Assembly (NCBI GenBank): GCA_020056895.1
Contig: JAGVGV010000393.1
Location: 1 to 6,726, forward strand
Direction of reading: 5' to 3'
Source of the DNA: Deltaproteobacteria bacterium
Lineage (GTDB): Bacteria > Desulfobacterota > Desulfarculia > Adiutricales > JAGVGV01
DNA length: 6,726 nucleotides
Position 1 is the stretch's first letter, and every line of letters begins with the position of its first letter. Below the pieces are notes generated by a model. That model made no database searches. It was not told where the DNA came from and was given only the letters and a program-made list of their open reading frames with translations. Below, piece by piece: positions 5,881 through 6,726 of the stretch. The translations under genes were made by a program, and so were the position numbers.

Positions 5881-5908
5881 ATAAGAGCTAAAACCTTTTG
5901 TCCGTCAA
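5881..5908 (-). promoter_or_regulatory. Candidate promoter of the glycosyltransferase gene
   Basis: On the minus strand TTGACG (5903-5908) and TCTTAT (5881-5886) are separated by 16 bases; they match five of six and four of six consensus positions. It would give a leader of more than 200 bases, so a closer promoter cannot be excluded. Confidence 0.35.
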
Positions 5909-5982
5909 GTTTACTGAGAAATCAGGTTTCCACCTCGAGGGACGATCTCGGGTTATTACAAGAAGCATTTTTCTGTTCTCCA

Positions 5983-6018
5983 CCCCTCACCCCGCCCTCT
6001 CCCCTCGAGGGGAGAGGG
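5983..6018 (-). repeat. REP-like palindrome, copy 1
   Basis: A perfect 24-bp palindrome at 5995-6018 (half CCCTCTCCCCTC) carries a 12-bp tail at 5983-5994 which, read on the minus strand, contains GGGGTGAGGGG. The same palindrome-plus-tail unit recurs inverted at 6121-6156. This CCCTCTCCC/GGGAGAGGG type of extragenic palindrome is common in many proteobacterial genomes and is often mistaken for small proteins rich in HPTLSP or PSPPGGRG. The tail does not contain the GTAG/GGAG-type tetranucleotide expected next to a classical REP stem. Confidence 0.75.
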
Positions 6019-6120
6019 GAAATAATTCTCGATCAACTGGATGAATTTCGTTAATAAATAATGAAGGCACCCATTCATTCACTGAAAAAGAAAAGCGCCC
6101 AAGGCGGGTCCTTTTCTTTC

Positions 6121-6157
6121 CCCTCGCCCCCCTGGGGGAGAGGGTGGGGTGAGGGGG
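6121..6157 (+). repeat. REP-like palindrome, copy 2 (inverted relative to copy 1)
   Basis: A 24-bp palindrome at 6121-6144 has a single G/A mismatch (6126 with 6139) and is followed by a tail TGGGGTGAGGGGG (6145-6157). The tail matches copy 1's tail in 11 of 12 positions when copy 1 is reverse-complemented. The two copies therefore face apart with about 100 bases between their palindromes, a BIME-like arrangement. Confidence 0.75.
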
Positions 6158-6213
6158 TTCTTCAAAAAGCCTGGGCCGAAACCAGAGCGTACCTCCTCGC
6201 CAAGCAATACCGG

Positions 6214-6242
6214 GGCGCCACCAGAAATGGAGCGATGGCGCC
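6214..6242. repeat. Inverted repeat hairpin
   Basis: GGCGCCA (6214-6220) pairs with TGGCGCC (6236-6242) around 15 bases that contain a small CCA-GAAA-TGG stem. No T-run follows on either side. Function unknown; probably part of the interspersed-repeat cluster. Confidence 0.45.
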
Positions 6243-6268
6243 GACACCCGACACTTGACATTTGACAT
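6241..6268 (+). repeat. Four-unit heptanucleotide tandem repeat
   Basis: The sequence is CCGACAC twice, then TTGACAT twice, at 6241-6247, 6248-6254, 6255-6261 and 6262-6268. All units fit YYGACAY. The two TTGACA words look like -35 boxes, but no -10 element stands at the right distance. Short heptameric runs of this kind are found between genes in many bacteria. Confidence 0.65.
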
Positions 6269-6328
6269 GCCACTAGCGGATCAAGAGGTTTTTCCTGGGG
6301 AACCGGCGAAGGGGTCGGCCTTTTTCGC

Positions 6329-6344
6329 GTTCAAGGGTTCAAGG
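6329..6344 (+). repeat. Tandem octamer GTTCAAGG x2
   Basis: GTTCAAGG is repeated head to tail at 6329-6336 and 6337-6344. It is too short to interpret. Confidence 0.4.
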
Positions 6345-6400
6345 CGGCATTGATGTATTATTCCATTCATATCATTGAATTTTCACAAGATGCACGGCCG

Positions 6401-6426
6401 TCGTCCCCGTGTTTCGACGGGGGCGG
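6401..6426 (+). other. Strong hairpin upstream of gmhB
   Basis: TCGTCCCCGT (6401-6410) pairs with ACGGGGGCGG (6417-6426) over ten positions, two of them G-U wobbles, around a 6-base loop GTTTCG. It lies 111 bases before the gmhB start and is followed by GC-rich sequence rather than T's, so it is not an intrinsic terminator. It could be a leader structure if transcription begins in the AT-rich stretch near 6350-6390. Confidence 0.4.
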
Positions 6427-6537
6427 ACCGGTGCTCGCCCGGGGAACCTGGCCTAAAAGTTGCTAAAACCAGTGTGGCCTCCCTCCGACGCCCAAGCGCC
6501 GCGAAGGACAAGCCCCGGGAACAAACATGGGGGAATC

Positions 6538-6726
6538 ATGACGGCCAGGCGGGCGGTCCTTTTGGACCGTGACGGCACCATCAACGTGGAACGGCACTAT
6601 CTTCGGCAGCCCGACGAGGTGGAACTCCTTGACGGCGCGGCCGAAGGGCTTCGGGAACTCCAGCGGCTGGGCTTTTTGCTGGTGGTGGTGACCAACCAAT
6701 CCGGTTTGGCCCGGGGGTACTTGAAC
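6538..6726 (+). CDS. gmhB: D-glycero-beta-D-manno-heptose 1,7-bisphosphate 7-phosphatase, N-terminal part
   Basis: The first 63 residues are present; the gene runs off the window. GmhB removes the 7-phosphate of D-glycero-D-manno-heptose 1,7-bisphosphate in the cytoplasm, a step toward the ADP-heptose used for the LPS inner core. It is a HAD-superfamily phosphatase (histidinol-phosphatase-like group). Motif I is LLDRDGTIN (8-16), with nucleophile D10 and acid/base D12. Motif II is in VVVTNQSGLARG (49-60), with T52. The stretch DEVELLDGAAEGLRELQRLGF (26-46) is also typical of GmhB. The start ATG at 6538 follows GGGGGA (6529-6534) at a rather short three-base spacing; the nearby ATG at 6527 is out of frame. 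The related HisB phosphatase domain is an alternative, but the N-terminal sequence agrees better with GmhB. Confidence 0.9.
   Translation, partial: MTARRAVLLDRDGTINVERHYLRQPDEVELLDGAAEGLRELQRLGFLLVVVTNQSGLARGYLN

Larger units (their letters stand above)
5653..6537. other. Repeat-rich intergenic region with no credible gene
   Basis: These 885 bases separate the divergent glycosyltransferase and gmhB genes. Open frames here are short, overlap palindromes and have no recognisable protein features. The region holds a possible glycosyltransferase promoter (5881-5908), an inverted repeat (5715-5736), two inverted REP-like palindromes, a hairpin at 6214-6242, a heptanucleotide repeat (6241-6268), a tandem octamer (6329-6344), an AT-rich island around 6350-6390 with TATTAT and TATCAT words that could hold the gmhB promoter, and a strong hairpin at 6401-6426. 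Confidence 0.7.

Noticed and set aside
5987..6273. Small minus- and plus-strand frames giving HPTLSP- or PSPPGGRG-like peptides
   Set aside because: These arise from translating the REP-like palindromes and the heptamer repeat, a known source of false small proteins.
6255..6284. Promoter from the TTGACA words in the heptamer repeat
   Set aside because: No acceptable -10 element lies 16 to 18 bases downstream of either word.

Overview
The window reads as a piece of a GC-rich, Gram-negative bacterial chromosome. The likeliest source is an anaerobe of the Desulfobacterota (former Deltaproteobacteria). The pointers are a Cys-rich iron-sulfur protein of a type I associate with sulfate reducers and syntrophs, the start of the LPS heptose gene gmhB, and interspersed spacer repeats common in such genomes. 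The taxon is inferred from gene content; no marker gene is present.

Layout. (1) 1-141: three ATCCGTG units and a hairpin lying 3' of the first gene. (2) 142-1125, minus: an IS200/RAYT-like (Y1 transposase superfamily) protein whose HUH metal-binding motif is replaced by Q-L-D. (3) 1279-1926, minus: an unrecognised 215-aa protein starting at GTG, more AT-rich than its neighbours and lying inside a pair of 12-bp inverted repeats. It carries a Cys/His pair that loosely recalls CheD/CNF-type glutamine deamidases (hypothesis only). (4) 1927-2144: a divergent control region with a good sigma70-like promoter for the next gene and a perfect palindrome over its -35 box. (5) 2145-3230, plus: a 361-aa winged-helix-like plus iron-sulfur protein with 17 cysteines, including two 4Fe-4S ferredoxin motifs. 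(6) 3231-3357: a convergent intergenic region packed with palindromes, probably a two-way terminator. (7) 3358-5652, minus: a 764-aa family 2 glycosyltransferase with a second degenerate GT-A-like module, a TPR array and a Pro-rich tail. (8) 5653-6537: 885 bases without a credible gene, holding a probable distal promoter, an inverted pair of REP-like palindromes, a heptanucleotide repeat and several hairpins. (9) 6538-6726, plus: the first 63 codons of gmhB, running off the end.

How the genes relate. Only the glycosyltransferase and gmhB suggest a common theme, cell-surface polysaccharide or LPS assembly; they are divergently arranged and separated by the repeat-rich spacer. The iron-sulfur gene appears to be a single-gene transcription unit with its own promoter and terminator. 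The transposase-like gene and the orphan form an accessory patch. No array, phage module or multi-gene defence cassette is visible. The best candidates for something new are the orphan at 1279-1926 and the HUH-less transposase homologue.
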